40,294 nucleotides of DNA from Spirochaetaceae bacterium (lineage in GTDB: Bacteria; Spirochaetota; Spirochaetia; Treponematales; Breznakiellaceae), in NCBI GenBank assembly GCA_031280035.1, contig JAITHJ010000008.1:1-40294 (forward strand), read 5' to 3'. Under the pieces are notes generated by a model that ran no database searches, was not told where the DNA came from, and saw only the letters and a program-made list of their open reading frames with translations. This document shows positions 5,234 to 13,183 of the stretch, piece after piece. Positions within the stretch are counted from its first letter, which is position 1. Each line of letters starts with the position of its first letter. A program made the position numbers and the translations under genes.

Positions 5234-6589
5234 ATGGCATTTACATGCGCGAATTGCGGAACAACCTCAGACGAAAGTCGAGTCGTACTCGAAAGTAAAG
5301 GGTGGGTCTGGGTTAAAGGAGAAGGTTGCTATTGTTCCGAGGGTTGTAAACACAACAAACAAACACTGGTCAAACACAAGGGATCAAAAGGAGTCGGCGC
5401 CGGAGTAGCCCAAGCAGTTGACGGCGTTCTTGGCGGATCCGGTGGAAGTATGAGCGTGGATAATCTTGTGGGCGGCGCGGGAAAGATTGCGGCAGGCGCA
5501 GGAAAGCTGGCGATTGCGGGCGCCGTTGCGGGCGCAGCCCTAATTAAGAAAAAAATGGATGAGGAGAAAGCGGCGGCAGAGGCGCGGCAGCAGGAAATTG
5601 AACGGCGCCAAGAAATTGAACGTGAAGCTCTTAGTCGTTACGCCGAACAAAAGTCATCGGAAATTCGTCAAATATCGATACCAACCGCCCAAGAGGAACT
5701 GGTAGACACCCTTCCCGGCTTTTTTGCTATGCTTGATGCCCATAACGCGGAATGCCGGAAAGAGGAGCCTCTTGATCCCGAGGATGAAATCGGTATGGAG
5801 GCGCAGTTAGATTATCTCGAAAGAGAAAGCGTTCTGCGGCCTATTGAGGAAGCAATCTCCGATAAATTCGACGAAACGTCAAAGAAGCTTGAAGGATTTG
5901 GCGGCGATACCCGTACCTTTGCGCGGTTCATCAGCGCGGAGTTTGGCAAAAAATCGAGCAGTTTCACGTCTTTGAATGATTCAGGAAAGACGGCGCTTCT
6001 CGAGCTGGTGGATAGAACAGAAGACACGCTGAAAGCTATGGAAGACAGCGGCGGCATGATTGCGGTTTCAGTAAAAATTCTTACGCTTTTTTCCCTCATT
6101 GAAGACTGCAAGCGTGTTGTCACGGACAAAAAAAGTCCCGTCAATGGTGTGGAAAGAAATGAAATACTTGCCCCCGCCCGCGACAAAATGCTGGAAAAAA
6201 TCGGCAAGCTGCTCGTGGTTTTGAGCTCCGGCGAAAAGAATCAATTCGTTTCGGATTTGCTCAAAAAAAGGTTTGATGAAGAAAACGGGCTGAGCTATTC
6301 CCCCGCGACAAACAAGTTCCATAACAGGGATACTATGTCCTTCCGTGACAAAATTATCGAATTTTTCATGCGTCTAACAAGCAAGAAGAAAACGGGCGGA
6401 GAACCACTCGGTATGGGAACTATCCTCAAGAAAGCGAAAGCGTACACGGAAAGTCCTGCTGCCGCTATGGGCGGACTTACCCAAACGTTTGGCGGTATGG
6501 GCGGACTTACCCAAAAGTTTGGCGGTATGCCCCAAGGCATTGGCGGTTTTGATAAAAAACTTAACGGTTTCTTTGATAAAAAGAACTAG
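5234..6589 (+). CDS. Hypothetical zinc-ribbon / Gly-rich helix / coiled-coil protein
   Basis: The 451-residue protein is not one I recognise. The N-terminus carries a treble-clef-like metal site: C5-x2-C8 and C34-x3-C38 (YCSEGC), with C32 as an alternative ligand. Residues 50-104 are glycine- and alanine-rich with a hydrophobic stretch (KLAIAGAVAGAALI) that could be membrane-inserting. Residues 105-145 are a charged coiled coil, and the middle is mostly helical. Near residues 413-440 there is a short tandem repeat, GGLTQTFGGM then GGLTQKFGGM. There is no signal peptide, so if it meets the membrane it does so from the cytoplasm or with help. The start follows GGAG at good spacing inside the structured leader. 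It directly precedes the LRR gene, with the second leader copy between them. Confidence 0.75.
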   Translation: MAFTCANCGTTSDESRVVLESKGWVWVKGEGCYCSEGCKHNKQTLVKHKGSKGVGAGVAQAVDGVLGGSGGSMSVDNLVGGAGKIAAGAGKLAIAGAVAGAALIKKKMDEEKAAAEARQQEIERRQEIEREALSRYAEQKSSEIRQISIPTAQEELVDTLPGFFAMLDAHNAECRKEEPLDPEDEIGMEAQLDYLERESVLRPIEEAISDKFDETSKKLEGFGGDTRTFARFISAEFGKKSSSFTSLNDSGKTALLELVDRTEDTLKAMEDSGGMIAVSVKILTLFSLIEDCKRVVTDKKSPVNGVERNEILAPARDKMLEKIGKLLVVLSSGEKNQFVSDLLKKRFDEENGLSYSPATNKFHNRDTMSFRDKIIEFFMRLTSKKKTGGEPLGMGTILKKAKAYTESPAAAMGGLTQTFGGMGGLTQKFGGMPQGIGGFDKKLNGFFDKKN

Positions 6590-6590
6590 C

Positions 6591-6655
6591 GTTGCCGCAT
6601 ATGCGGTTGAACATAGCAATTAGACGGCGGGAAAGACCGCACTAGGAGATTTATG
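6591..6655 (+). promoter_or_regulatory. Structured leader, copy 2
   Basis: Two bases after the stop of the upstream gene come the perfect palindrome CCGCATATGCGG (6595-6606), the shared block around CATAGCAATTAGAC, the hairpin GCGG-GAAAGA-CCGC (6627-6640) and GGAG (6644-6647) nine bases before ATG 6657. Almost the whole intergenic space is occupied by sequence homologous to copy 1 at 5167-5233. Confidence 0.55.
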
Positions 6656-6656
6656 T

Positions 6657-7445
6657 ATGAACAAGAGAAGATGGAGTGCCGCCCTGGCGGCGGCGCTGCT
6701 GCTGGTGGCGGAGGGGGCGGTCTTTGCCCAAACGGCGGGGGATTTTAGCGTAACCCTCACGGAAGACGGCGCGGGGGTTGTCATCAAGGGATATACCGGC
6801 TCGGTGAATGCGGTCCGTATCCCCGCCACGATAGAAGGTATGCCCGTCAGGGAAATCGGAAGAGAGTCGTTTATGTATAAGTGGATCACCAGCGTCGTTA
6901 TCCCCAACGGCGTTACTTCCATAGGGGATAATGCGTTTTCTATGTGTGGTGAATTGACCAGCGTTACCATTCCCAACAGCGTTACTTCCATAGGAGCGGC
7001 GGCGTTCTATATGTGTGGTTCATTGACCAGCGTGGTTATCCCCGACAGCGTAACGTCCCTGGGGAACGTTGTTTTTAGCGATTCCGGACTGACAACCATA
7101 TCGTGGGGCAAGGGCCTTGCCGTCATACCCAAGGAAACGTTTTCGCGCTGCCGGCAGCTCACCAAAGTTGTTATACCCGAAGGGGTTACGGAAATAGGTG
7201 AACTCGCCTTTTCAGACTGCGTTACACTAAGCTCGGTTACGCTGCCTTCCACCATCAAAAAAATAGAGCACGGCGCTTTTTCGCAGTGCGAAGCGCTGGC
7301 CTCCGTAACCGCCCCCGCTTCGGTAACGGCTGTTGAATTTGGAAGTAGTGCCTTTAGCACCTCCTCCTATTTTGGACAGCCCTCGAGACTGAACCTGGCA
7401 AGCCAGGCGCTGCTGAAAAAGCTTGGCTACAAAGGCAATTTTTAG
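6657..7445 (+). CDS. Secreted BspA-type leucine-rich-repeat protein
   Basis: The 262-residue protein starts with a clear signal peptide (MNKRR, hydrophobic core to about residue 20, cleavage likely after VFAQ). From about residue 55 on it is built of roughly 23-residue LRR_5 repeats with the hallmark L-T-S-V-x-I-P-x-S-V-T-S-I-G-x-x-A-F. In Treponema and other host-associated bacteria such proteins are surface-exposed or secreted and mediate binding to host or partner cells. Two central repeats are also very similar at DNA level (about 6960-7050), so copy number could vary by recombination. The array ends early and there is no membrane anchor or sorting signal. I use ATG 6657; ATG 6653 is out of frame. 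The gene sits behind structured leader copy 2. Confidence 0.88.
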   Translation: MNKRRWSAALAAALLLVAEGAVFAQTAGDFSVTLTEDGAGVVIKGYTGSVNAVRIPATIEGMPVREIGRESFMYKWITSVVIPNGVTSIGDNAFSMCGELTSVTIPNSVTSIGAAAFYMCGSLTSVVIPDSVTSLGNVVFSDSGLTTISWGKGLAVIPKETFSRCRQLTKVVIPEGVTEIGELAFSDCVTLSSVTLPSTIKKIEHGAFSQCEALASVTAPASVTAVEFGSSAFSTSSYFGQPSRLNLASQALLKKLGYKGNF

Positions 7446-7469
7446 CGCCGGAGAATAATAACGCCGCTT

Positions 7470-7510
7470 GTCCCGCCCCGCCTCCAAAGCGGCGGGCGGG
7501 CGGGCGGGAC
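7470..7510 (+). terminator. GC-rich hairpin between the LRR gene and vapB
   Basis: GTCCCGCCC (7470-7478) pairs with GGGCGGGAC (7502-7510), with an inner CCGCC/GGCGG stem. No T-run follows; instead TTGACA begins at 7511. Probably a factor-assisted terminator or structural barrier. Confidence 0.4.
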
Positions 7511-7546
7511 TTGACACAGACAAGATAATGCATAACCATATTCGGT

Positions 7547-7747
7547 ATGAATACAACGGTTGCCATAAAGGAGACCTTACTGGAACAGGCGTTTCATGTC
7601 AGCGGTCTGGAAACAGCGGACGAGACGGTCAATGCCGCCCTTGAAGAATTTATAAAAAGAAGGTCCACGGAAAATATCCTGTCGGTATTTAACACGGTTG
7701 AATATGATACAGCCTATGATTATAAAAAACTTCGCGGTAACCGTTGA
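7547..7747 (+). CDS. vapB: VapB-family antitoxin
   Basis: The 66-residue protein matches the short VapB antitoxin type: an N-terminal ribbon-helix-helix-like segment (MNTTVAIKETLLEQAFHVSGLETADETVNAALEEFIKRR) with the usual T-x-x-E-x-V-N-x-A-L-E-E-F-I helix, then an acidic tail with aromatic residues that would wrap around the toxin. Its stop (TGA 7745-7747) overlaps the TTG start of vapC, so the two are translated together. TTGACA lies at 7511-7516 but a good -10 at proper spacing is not seen, and no Shine-Dalgarno site is visible. VapB would bind its own promoter and neutralise VapC. Confidence 0.85.
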   Translation: MNTTVAIKETLLEQAFHVSGLETADETVNAALEEFIKRRSTENILSVFNTVEYDTAYDYKKLRGNR

Positions 7748-8151
7748 AAGTCCTGGTCGATACTCCCGTTTGGTCATCGGCGTTTCGTAAAAAAGCCGGC
7801 AGCGCAAACAGCGCCATTATTGATAACTTGGTTCATTTAATTAAAAACGCGCAAATCGAAATAATAGGAGCAATACGGCAGGAAGTATTGTCGGGCATAT
7901 CCGATAAAAACAAATTCCATGAACTAAAAAACAAAATGGCCGTATTCGCCGATTATGCCGTACAAACATCAGATCACGAATTTGCGGCGGAGTGTTCCAA
8001 TATCTGTAGACAGAATGGTATACAAGGCGCACATACCGATTTTTTAATCTGCGCTCTTGCAATACAAAATGATTGGGAAATATTCACCGAAGACAAAGAC
8101 TTTTTTGAGTATGCAAAGTATCTGCCAATAAAAATCTATCAATTAAAATAA
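7744..8151 (+). CDS. vapC: VapC-family PIN-domain toxin
   Basis: The 135-residue PIN-domain protein is the toxin of a type II VapBC module; such enzymes are Mg-dependent endoribonucleases that cut tRNA or rRNA. The acidic residues expected for the active site are visible: D6 (LVDTPVW), E47 (IRQEVLSG), D99 (HTDFLICALA) and D117/D119 (FTEDKDF). The start is TTG at 7744, overlapping the vapB stop, and the protein sequence aligns from its first residues with the family's K-x-L-V-D-T-x-V-W-x-x opening. No frameshift or missing catalytic residue is seen, so the toxin should be active when not bound by VapB. Confidence 0.9.
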   Translation: MKVLVDTPVWSSAFRKKAGSANSAIIDNLVHLIKNAQIEIIGAIRQEVLSGISDKNKFHELKNKMAVFADYAVQTSDHEFAAECSNICRQNGIQGAHTDFLICALAIQNDWEIFTEDKDFFEYAKYLPIKIYQLK

Positions 8152-8317
8152 GGACTAACGCAAAGTCGCCGGCGCTGGTGGAGGGGCCGTAATGCCCACT
8201 ATTCACCGTCCGCTGCAGCCGTCCATGTCTGTCCGCGGCGGGCGGCTAAAGTAACGGGCGGCGGGGCGCTTGTTAAAGGGGGAGACTTCAATTTCAACTT
8301 ATGCTACCATGTAAGAA

Positions 8318-8803
8318 ATGAAAAAACTAAAGATCTACCTCGATACAACGATAATCAGTTACCTCGACCAGAAGGAAAAGCCCGAACGCATGGCGGATAC
8401 GCATCTATTATGGGAGAAAATCAAAGCCGGTATGTTCGATACCGTTATTTCTGATATTTGCATTGCCGAAATTAACGGTTGCAGTGCGGAAAAACGAAAT
8501 GTACTGTATAATTATCTGAGTCAGATTAATTATACGCTTATTACTTCTGATGAGAAATCTATCGGCATTGCCGCGAAGATGGTGGACTTACAGGTGCTTA
8601 CACAAAAGAGTTTTTTGGATTGCCAGCATATAGCAAACGCTATTGTGTCGGGCTGCGATGCTATTGTGTCATGGAATTTCAGGCACATCGTGAACCATAA
8701 AACCATAATGGGCGTAAAAGCGGTTACGGCGCTTGAAGGGTATACAGACCTTTTAATCTATGCGCCGCCAATACTGATTGCGGGAGAAGACGATGATACA
8801 TAA
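8318..8803 (+). CDS. PIN-domain protein, probable toxin of a second module
   Basis: The 161-residue protein has the PIN pattern: D9 in KIYLDTTIISY, E51 in DICIAEING, D101 in SFLDCQHIANA and D114 plus N120 in GCDAIVSWNFRHIVN. This variant group (LDT-x-I-x-S-Y-L) differs from the VapC just upstream. The next gene overlaps its end by 11 bases and belongs to a small-protein type commonly found next to such PIN genes, so I infer a toxin-antitoxin pair with toxin first. TATGCT at 8300-8305 would give a leader of only a few bases; no Shine-Dalgarno sequence is visible. The 166 bases between vapC and this gene show nothing convincing. Confidence 0.82.
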   Translation: MKKLKIYLDTTIISYLDQKEKPERMADTHLLWEKIKAGMFDTVISDICIAEINGCSAEKRNVLYNYLSQINYTLITSDEKSIGIAAKMVDLQVLTQKSFLDCQHIANAIVSGCDAIVSWNFRHIVNHKTIMGVKAVTALEGYTDLLIYAPPILIAGEDDDT

Positions 8804-8978
8804 TATTCCAAGTCCCACAGTGAGCCCCGCCTTTACCATTGAAGATATTCATGCAATCCGTGAATGGCAGTATGAACGGCTTAAAGACGCAAGCATTACA
8901 GAATGGCTGGAGGAAATCCGCAGACAGGCGGAACCGGGCATACGGGCGATTGAAACGTTGAAGGCAGCAAGGCAGTAA
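8793..8978 (+). CDS. Small partner protein (antitoxin-like) of the PIN gene
   Basis: The 61-residue protein reads MIHNIPSPTVSPAFTIEDIHAIREWQYERLKD..., a pattern (F-T-x-E-D-I-H-x-I-R-E-x-x-Y-E) that I associate with small proteins encoded next to PIN-domain genes. GGGAG at 8782-8786 places the start at ATG 8793 rather than the upstream TTG, and the gene overlaps the PIN gene by 11 bases, so the two are translationally coupled. The likely role is to bind and inhibit the PIN nuclease. It has no recognisable DNA-binding fold that I can see. Confidence 0.7.
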   Translation: MIHNIPSPTVSPAFTIEDIHAIREWQYERLKDASITEWLEEIRRQAEPGIRAIETLKAARQ

Positions 8979-9012
8979 CGCCGGGGCGTTGCCTGCCTGT
9001 GTACTTCCGCCG

Positions 9013-9087
9013 CCCACTACCCACTACCCACTGTCCACTACCCACTGTCCACTACCCACTGTCCACTGTCCACTGTCCACTGTCCAC
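9013..9087. repeat. 7-bp tandem repeat, about 10.7 units
   Basis: Consecutive heptamers of the form [CT]CCACT[AG] (CCCACTA, CCCACTG, TCCACTA, TCCACTG) run from 9013 to 9087 between the second PIN module and the convergent ilvD. The four variants alternate, as expected for slippage plus point change. No coding role is seen. Confidence 0.9.
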
Positions 9088-9137
9088 GCGGCAGGCTTGT
9101 CTTCATTTTTATAAAATGGATGTTCCTATTGTCGCGG

Positions 9138-10802
9138 CTATTCTTCCATGAATACTGCGCCTGATGCGGCGGAGCCTGCCATCCGCGCATAGCGGGCAAG
9201 ATAGCCGCCGGTAACTTTCACAGCCGGAGGCGTCCAGCGGCTTTTGCGCGCGGCAATCTCAGTATCAGCCAAGCGTACGTTTATCGTCCGCGCGGGAATA
9301 TCGATTTCAATAATATCGCCTTCCTCAAGTAAAGCGATAACACCGCCGGCTGCCGCTTCCGGCGAAACATGCCCGATTGCGGCGCCTTTTGTCGCGCCGG
9401 AAAACCGGCCGTCAGTAATCAACGCAACTTTATCATCAAGACCAATGCCCGCAAGCGCGGCAGTCGGCGCAAGCATCTCTTTCATTCCAGGCCCGCCGCG
9501 CGGGCCTTCGTAGCGTATCACAATCACATCGCCCGCTTTTATCGCGCCGCCGGTTATCGCCTCAAACGCCGCTTCTTCGCAATCAAAAATACGCGCGGGG
9601 CCGGATGACTTCAGCATGGACGGAGCGACTGCGCTCTGTTTTACCACGCAGCCCTCCGGCGCAAGATTTCCCCAGAGCGCGGCAAGACCGCCGGTCTGCG
9701 AATAGGGGTCTTCAATGGAACGAATTACGCTGGTATTGTGGTTGCAGGCCGCTTTTACCGCGTCTCCCAGCGTTCCATAAACAGTTGTTGCATCAAGCGC
9801 AATAAGGTTTCTTTGAGAGAGTTCGTTAAGAACTGCGCTGACGCCGCCAGCCCTGTGAAGCTCTTCGATTGGCGCTGCGCCCGCCGGAGCAAGACGGCAC
9901 AGATTCGGCGTTACGGCGCTTACTTTGTTAAGAAGAGCCAGATCGAGTTTGAAGCCCGCTTCCCGCGCAATGGCCGGAAGATGAAGCGCGGTATTGGTCG
10001 AACAGCCCAGCGCCATGTCAAGCGCAAGCGCGTTCATGAACGCCTTCTCCGATAAGACTGTACGGGGACGGATATCCTTCTTAAGAACATCAAGACAGAG
10101 TATGCCGGTTTTTTTTGCAAGACGGATTCGTTCAGCGTAAACCGCCGGCGCAGTGCCGTTGCCCGGCAGAGCGATGCCGAGCGCTTCGGTAACGCAGTTC
10201 ATCGAGTTTGCCGTAAACATACCGGAGCACGACCCGCATCCAGGACAGGCTCTTTCCTCAAGCTCGGCAAGCGCGGCGGCGTCAAGTTTTCCTGAGGCGG
10301 CGGCTCCAGCGGCCTCAAACATTGTGGTCAGTGTAAGCGGCGTACCGTCAGGGGATTTTCCCGCAAGCATCGGGCCGCCGGAAACAAAGACTGCCGGAAT
10401 ATTTATCCGCGCGGCAGCCATCAGCATACCGGGCACAATCTTATCACAGTTTGGAATGAACACGAGCGCGTCAAAACAATGGGCGCGCGCCATACATTCA
10501 ATAGAATCGGCGATAAGTTCGCGGGTTGCCAGCGAATAGCGCATCCCTTCATGTCCCATAGCAATACCATCACATACGCCGATGACCGGAAAGCGGACGG
10601 GAACGCCCCCGGCAAGGCGTACGCCATCCGCCGCCGCCTGTGCAACGCGGTCAAGATGCAAATGACCGGGTACAATTTCGCTCTGGGCCACCGCAATTCC
10701 AATGAGCGGACGGTCAAGCTCCTCATCAATAAACCCAAGCGCTTTAAACAGCGACCTATGCGGCGCGCGCGCCGGGCCTTTTTTAACGGTATCACTCAAC
10801 AT
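9138..10802 (-). CDS. ilvD: Dihydroxy-acid dehydratase
   Basis: The 554-residue enzyme dehydrates 2,3-dihydroxy-isovalerate and 2,3-dihydroxy-3-methylvalerate, the third step of valine and isoleucine synthesis, in the cytoplasm. Iron-sulfur ligands are visible in [10 protein letters not shown] and in the block [18 protein letters not shown]; the GCSTNT-x-LHLPAIA block and the C-terminal [22 protein letters not shown] block are also intact. Length is normal. The ATG at 10802 follows an AGGAGGAAG Shine-Dalgarno at good spacing, and an extended -10 (TGA-TACAAT) at 10832-10824 gives a 15-base leader. No other branched-chain amino-acid gene is adjacent. Confidence 0.96.
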   Translation of the reverse strand: MLSDTVKKGPARAPHRSLFKALGFIDEELDRPLIGIAVAQSEIVPGHLHLDRVAQAAADGVRLAGGVPVRFPVIGVCDGIAMGHEGMRYSLATRELIADSIECMARAHCFDALVFIPNCDKIVPGMLMAAARINIPAVFVSGGPMLAGKSPDGTPLTLTTMFEAAGAAASGKLDAAALAELEERACPGCGSCSGMFTANSMNCVTEALGIALPGNGTAPAVYAERIRLAKKTGILCLDVLKKDIRPRTVLSEKAFMNALALDMALGCSTNTALHLPAIAREAGFKLDLALLNKVSAVTPNLCRLAPAGAAPIEELHRAGGVSAVLNELSQRNLIALDATTVYGTLGDAVKAACNHNTSVIRSIEDPYSQTGGLAALWGNLAPEGCVVKQSAVAPSMLKSSGPARIFDCEEAAFEAITGGAIKAGDVIVIRYEGPRGGPGMKEMLAPTAALAGIGLDDKVALITDGRFSGATKGAAIGHVSPEAAAGGVIALLEEGDIIEIDIPARTINVRLADTEIAARKSRWTPPAVKVTGGYLARYARMAGSAASGAVFMEE

Positions 10803-10823
10803 AATTCTTCCTCCATGCCGGCG

Positions 10824-10832
10824 ATTGTATCA
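10824..10832 (-). promoter_or_regulatory. Extended -10 promoter of ilvD
   Basis: TGA-TACAAT on the minus strand, +1 expected near 10817. The -35 region (AGGGCA) is weak. Confidence 0.4.
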
Positions 10833-11035
10833 TATCTGCAACGATCTGCCCTACCCCATCCTGCGGCGTGCGTACCTTTCCAAGACAAATCACACCAGAA
10901 TTTATTATTTTTCATGGCGGGAATCAGTTGTTCTTAACGAACGGCATTCTGCAGACTTCATCGCTTTAATACGTGCTGCTCTGGTTTTTTACCTGCCGTT
11001 TCTCAATAACTCGATCTCAGGAGATTTTTATACTT

Positions 11036-11872
11036 ATGAAAAATATATTTTATATAGCGCTCTTCTGCGCATTTAATACAACCATTTTCGCCGTGGAGAC
11101 TTCCCCGTTGAACCTTAGCCTTGGCGGCGGTATGATTTGGGGCTTCTCTAAATCATCGTCTCAAACAAAGGATACTCGCTTTAATACAAAACTATTAATG
11201 CATTCCACTAATAGTTTTCATGATGTCAATGTTGACGGCTTTTCTTACCAGTACAATAACGAAACCGCAGATATCGGTTCATTCGCGTTCGTGGACTGCT
11301 CCTTTCTGGAAGCATCCGCCGCCTTCGTTCTTCAATTCGGTAAGATGTCGGACAGAAAAACTAAAAGTTCAATCTATATCCCCAGCATGACCTATACCAC
11401 AAGTTTTGAAGCGAATCACGAGGATAAAGATTATCTTTCCACCGTATTTCTTTTCGATTTCTTGGCCAAATATCCCATAAAGACCGGAAAAAGACTTACC
11501 CTGTTTCCTGCGCTTGGCGCCGGAATTAAATTGCCCATTAATAGCGGAGAAGGCAGCGGCTTTAAACATACTTCGTGGATTGCCAGCGTACAAGCAGGCG
11601 GCGGCGCCGATTTTACACTGGATGAGAACTTCTTCTTACGCAGCGAATTTTTGGTCAGTTACAGCGTAGCCGAGTCTGAAAAATCGACAATGGACTTAAA
11701 CGAAAAAAACAGCAGCCTGAACGGAACTCTGATGGTCGAGAAACAGGACTTCGAATTCATCAATAAAAACAATTTTAATCCGCAATTAAGGATCGCCATT
11801 GGTTATAAAATCCCTGCTTTTAACAGAAAAGCTGATAAAAAAGGCGCGGAAACAATCAACTTGGAAAAATAA
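11036..11872 (+). CDS. Probable outer-membrane beta-barrel protein
   Basis: The 278-residue protein starts with a signal peptide (MKNIFYIALFCAFNTTIFA, cleavage after FAVE or just before). The mature part alternates polar and hydrophobic residues in strand-like blocks (LNLSLGGGMIWGFS, YPIKTGKRLTLFPALGAGIKLPI, WIASVQAGGGADFTLDENFFLRSEFLVSYSV, PQLRIAIGYKIPAF), as in porin-like spirochaetal surface proteins. Unlike most barrels it does not end on the last strand: a charged tail follows GYKIPAF. I chose ATG 11036 because it begins the signal peptide and AGGAG lies at 11019-11023, a long but usable spacing. It is a single forward gene between divergent ilvD and the convergent Rsm22-type gene. The specific function is unknown. 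Confidence 0.78.
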   Translation: MKNIFYIALFCAFNTTIFAVETSPLNLSLGGGMIWGFSKSSSQTKDTRFNTKLLMHSTNSFHDVNVDGFSYQYNNETADIGSFAFVDCSFLEASAAFVLQFGKMSDRKTKSSIYIPSMTYTTSFEANHEDKDYLSTVFLFDFLAKYPIKTGKRLTLFPALGAGIKLPINSGEGSGFKHTSWIASVQAGGGADFTLDENFFLRSEFLVSYSVAESEKSTMDLNEKNSSLNGTLMVEKQDFEFINKNNFNPQLRIAIGYKIPAFNRKADKKGAETINLEK

Positions 11873-11903
11873 AAACCGTTAAATGTCCGCGATGTCGGAT
11901 TTT

Positions 11904-11939
11904 GTGCAGCCTTCCATCAAGCCGGACGGAAGGCTGCAC
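11904..11939. terminator. Hairpin between convergent genes
   Basis: GTGCAGCCTTCC (11904-11915) pairs perfectly with GGAAGGCTGCAC (11928-11939) with a 12-base loop. It lies between the ends of the forward outer-membrane gene and the reverse Rsm22-type gene, so it can serve both, although T-runs are weak on both sides. Confidence 0.55.
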
Positions 11940-11947
11940 TGCTGTTG

Positions 11948-13132
11948 TCAAATGTCAACAATAACAGCGCCTGATTTGCGGTCCTTTCCGGCAAAGCGGA
12001 CAGTATCGGGCTTCAGGAGCGTTCCTGATGTATGCCGGATAATGACTGCCGCCGCACCGCGAATCAATAACAGTCCGCTTGGTGAACAGCAATAACGCCC
12101 CATTTTGTTTTCAGGCAGCCGGAACGCTTCTGAGATAACCCTGATCGCACAACCGGCTTTCCGATTCTGCGCCGAGTCAGCAGAGAATGGCGCGGAATGA
12201 ATAGGAAGCGGAACGGAATCGGCGCAGAGCGGCGTTGAGGTGTTCCCTGTTGAAACATTTTGTAGAAAGAGGAAGCTTAACGCCGCTCTTTCTTTGGGAA
12301 GTCCCGCTTGTGCCGAAGTCTCCTGCAAAAGATCCGGTGCGTCATCAGTATCAAAAACAAAATGGCACCACTTTGAACCGCGCCGTCCGCCGCGCATACA
12401 GCAGTTCGTTTCCAGCGGACAAGGGAAGCGCGCAAAAAATCCCAGTTCTTCAAACGCTTCTTTCAGCAAACTTAAAAACTGCGCTGAACGGGGAACGCCC
12501 GGTTCGACTATAAGTATCGCGCCGGCTTGTTCCGTCCGTTTTATAAGCCGCAGCGCGGTTTTCTTTGCAAGCTTTCCAAGCGCGGCGGTATCGGCCTGCG
12601 GTATCTTTTCCACCGCCTCGTTTAACGTGAAGGCCGCCGTTACCAGGTTTGCTGGCGGCGTCTTAAAATCGCTTTCAATCCGCTCGCAGATAGTAACAAT
12701 CTTCCACGAATTCATTCCGGCAAACGATGTAAAAAGCTCACGTCCGGCTTTAAGCGTATTCTTATTCTGGTCAACGGCGTAGACCGTCATCTTTTTGTGA
12801 AGGCCGGGAAACGCGCACCACAACGCCAGCGGAACGCTTAAAGGGCCCGAACCTAAATCGGTTATCACAGTGTTATCCGTGAACAAATTTTTTATAGAGC
12901 GGGATAGTTCATCTGACGAAAACAGTTTGCATAGCTTGTAAATATTCCACGGCAAGAAGTATCGGATATAAGCGGAAAAATTACGCGGAACGCCGAGATA
13001 CCCGTCTTTACGCTCAGGCCGCGCGGATGTAAGCAAGCGTGAAAGCCCGGCAATGTCTTTTGGAATAGCGCGGACAAACTGCGCGGGAACGGGGAATGTT
13101 TTGCCTATAGAGGACAGCAGTTCTGAAAGCAA
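11948..13132 (-). CDS. Rsm22/METTL17-family ribosome-associated methyltransferase-like protein
   Basis: The protein (394 residues from the TTG at 13132) has a class I SAM-binding motif, TDLGSGPLSVPLALW (residues 91-105), followed by YAVDQNKNTL for the second strand. The C-terminal half shows the cysteine block of the Rsm22 family: CPLETNCCMRGGRRGSKWCHF, giving C238, C244/C245 and C256, with C348/C349 further on. In METTL17 equivalent cysteines hold an iron-sulfur cluster. The K-E-R-A-x-x-S-F-L-x-L segment near 280 is also typical. The family acts in small-subunit ribosome assembly. The start is uncertain: the frame is open back to the prs stop codon, and an AAAGGA site would fit an ATT start near 13177. 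It is cotranscribed with prs. Confidence 0.82.
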   Translation of the reverse strand: MLSELLSSIGKTFPVPAQFVRAIPKDIAGLSRLLTSARPERKDGYLGVPRNFSAYIRYFLPWNIYKLCKLFSSDELSRSIKNLFTDNTVITDLGSGPLSVPLALWCAFPGLHKKMTVYAVDQNKNTLKAGRELFTSFAGMNSWKIVTICERIESDFKTPPANLVTAAFTLNEAVEKIPQADTAALGKLAKKTALRLIKRTEQAGAILIVEPGVPRSAQFLSLLKEAFEELGFFARFPCPLETNCCMRGGRRGSKWCHFVFDTDDAPDLLQETSAQAGLPKERAALSFLFLQNVSTGNTSTPLCADSVPLPIHSAPFSADSAQNRKAGCAIRVISEAFRLPENKMGRYCCSPSGLLLIRGAAAVIIRHTSGTLLKPDTVRFAGKDRKSGAVIVDI

Positions 13133-13183
13133 GCGAACACAGCCGGTGTCCAGCGGATTAAAAAGTGATTGGGGTTCAATAAG

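Noticed and set aside
5167-6655. Integron attC sites at the two duplicated leaders
   Set aside because: TAACAATT-like bases are present, but a proper pair of outer core sites (RYYYAAC and GTTRRRY) with correct orientation after a gene is missing, and no integrase gene is seen.
8152-8317. 20-codon frame with GGAGG upstream near 8190
   Set aside because: Too short, composition uninformative, and no sign of conservation can be judged from the sequence.
9013-9087. CRISPR array
   Set aside because: The unit is only 7 bp with no spacers.
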